DNA from: Hyphomonadaceae bacterium UBA2389
GTDB taxonomy: Bacteria; Pseudomonadota; Alphaproteobacteria; Caulobacterales; Aquidulcibacteraceae
Direction: 5' to 3'
Assembly: GCA_002343395.1 (NCBI GenBank)
Contig: DDSN01000125.1
Coordinates: forward strand, 5,032 to 40,092
Length of the DNA stretch: 35,061 nt
The notes under the pieces were generated by a model that saw only the letters and a program-made list of their open reading frames with translations, ran no database searches and was not told the DNA's origin. Positions 34,906-35,061 of the stretch are shown piece by piece (position 1 is the first letter of the stretch; each line of letters begins with the position of its first letter). The position numbers were made by a program, and so were the translations under genes.

Positions 34906-35061
34906 TTTCGCACGAGGCGCCTCGCAACCATCCCCGGCATCGGCCCGATCAGCGCATCGGCGCTGGTCGCTTCGGTCGCCGATCCCCGTCAATTTCGCTC
35001 GGGCCGAGAATTCGCGGCGTGGCTCGGCCTGACACCGCGCCAGAACTCCAGCGGCGGCAAA
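34906..35061 (+). pseudogene. IS110-family transposase, truncated at its 5' end
   Basis: From just after an in-frame stop (TGA 34903-34905) the frame reads RLATIPGIGPISASALVASV, then FRSGREFAAWLGLTPRQNSS, continuing off the right edge. This is the Transposase_20 (helix-hairpin-helix) part of IS110/IS1111 transposases, which normally lies near residues 200-280. The catalytic RuvC-like N-terminal domain is missing, since the amine oxidase ends only 17 bases before. It is therefore a remnant whose left part was lost by recombination or deletion at ~34890-34905. Whether the rest to the right is whole cannot be seen. Confidence 0.8.

Overview
The window looks like chromosomal DNA from a high-GC alphaproteobacterium. 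A free-living, catabolically versatile member of the Caulobacterales/Hyphomonadaceae side of the class would fit. That placement is an inference from high GC, Tat-type lipoproteins, a TonB receptor paired with an AraC regulator, and a single-subunit PurL; no ribosomal marker is present to confirm it.

Bases 1-15,230 are ordinary core chromosome. They hold the tail of an acyl-CoA synthetase, a membrane DUF1499 protein, a metallo-beta-lactamase-fold hydrolase with an ATP-grasp-like partner, a small DSP/rhodanese-like protein, and an oligopeptide ABC importer (oppB, oppC, oppA) without its ATPases. An oppositely oriented operon (MaoC hydratase, PP2C-like phosphatase, exported oligopeptidase B) faces oppA, so peptide capture and periplasmic peptide cleavage may be linked. 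purL, a glutathione reductase and tRNA-Lys(TTT) follow.

Bases 15,231-19,755 are a mobile-element scar starting exactly at the 3' end of the tRNA. It contains a tandem 11-bp repeat beside the tRNA, a short HUH relaxase, a divergent ribbon-helix-helix protein with an AlpA-like DNA-binding protein, and a broken IS91-type module. In that module a frameshifted tyrosine recombinase runs directly into the last ~55 codons of an IS91-type transposase, followed by hairpins. No intact integrase is present.

Bases 19,756-34,888 are an accessory catabolic island between the IS91 scar and an IS110 transposase fragment at the window end. Its centre is a compact collinear run (21,895-30,307): crotonase, SCP-2-type thiolase, acyl-CoA dehydrogenase, HSD10-type SDR, acyl-CoA ligase, Tat-lipoprotein YtcJ-type amidohydrolase and an AraC regulator. 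Around it lie a second AraC regulator, an isochorismatase-family hydrolase, a TonB-dependent receptor and a Tat-exported flavin amine oxidase. My model is uptake by the receptor, envelope processing by amidohydrolase and/or amine oxidase, CoA activation, then one or more beta-oxidation-like rounds. The substrate cannot be read from sequence. Two features make the set unusual: the crotonase lacks one of the two classical catalytic glutamates, and the amidohydrolase carries a 17-serine linker encoded by a perfect hexanucleotide repeat.
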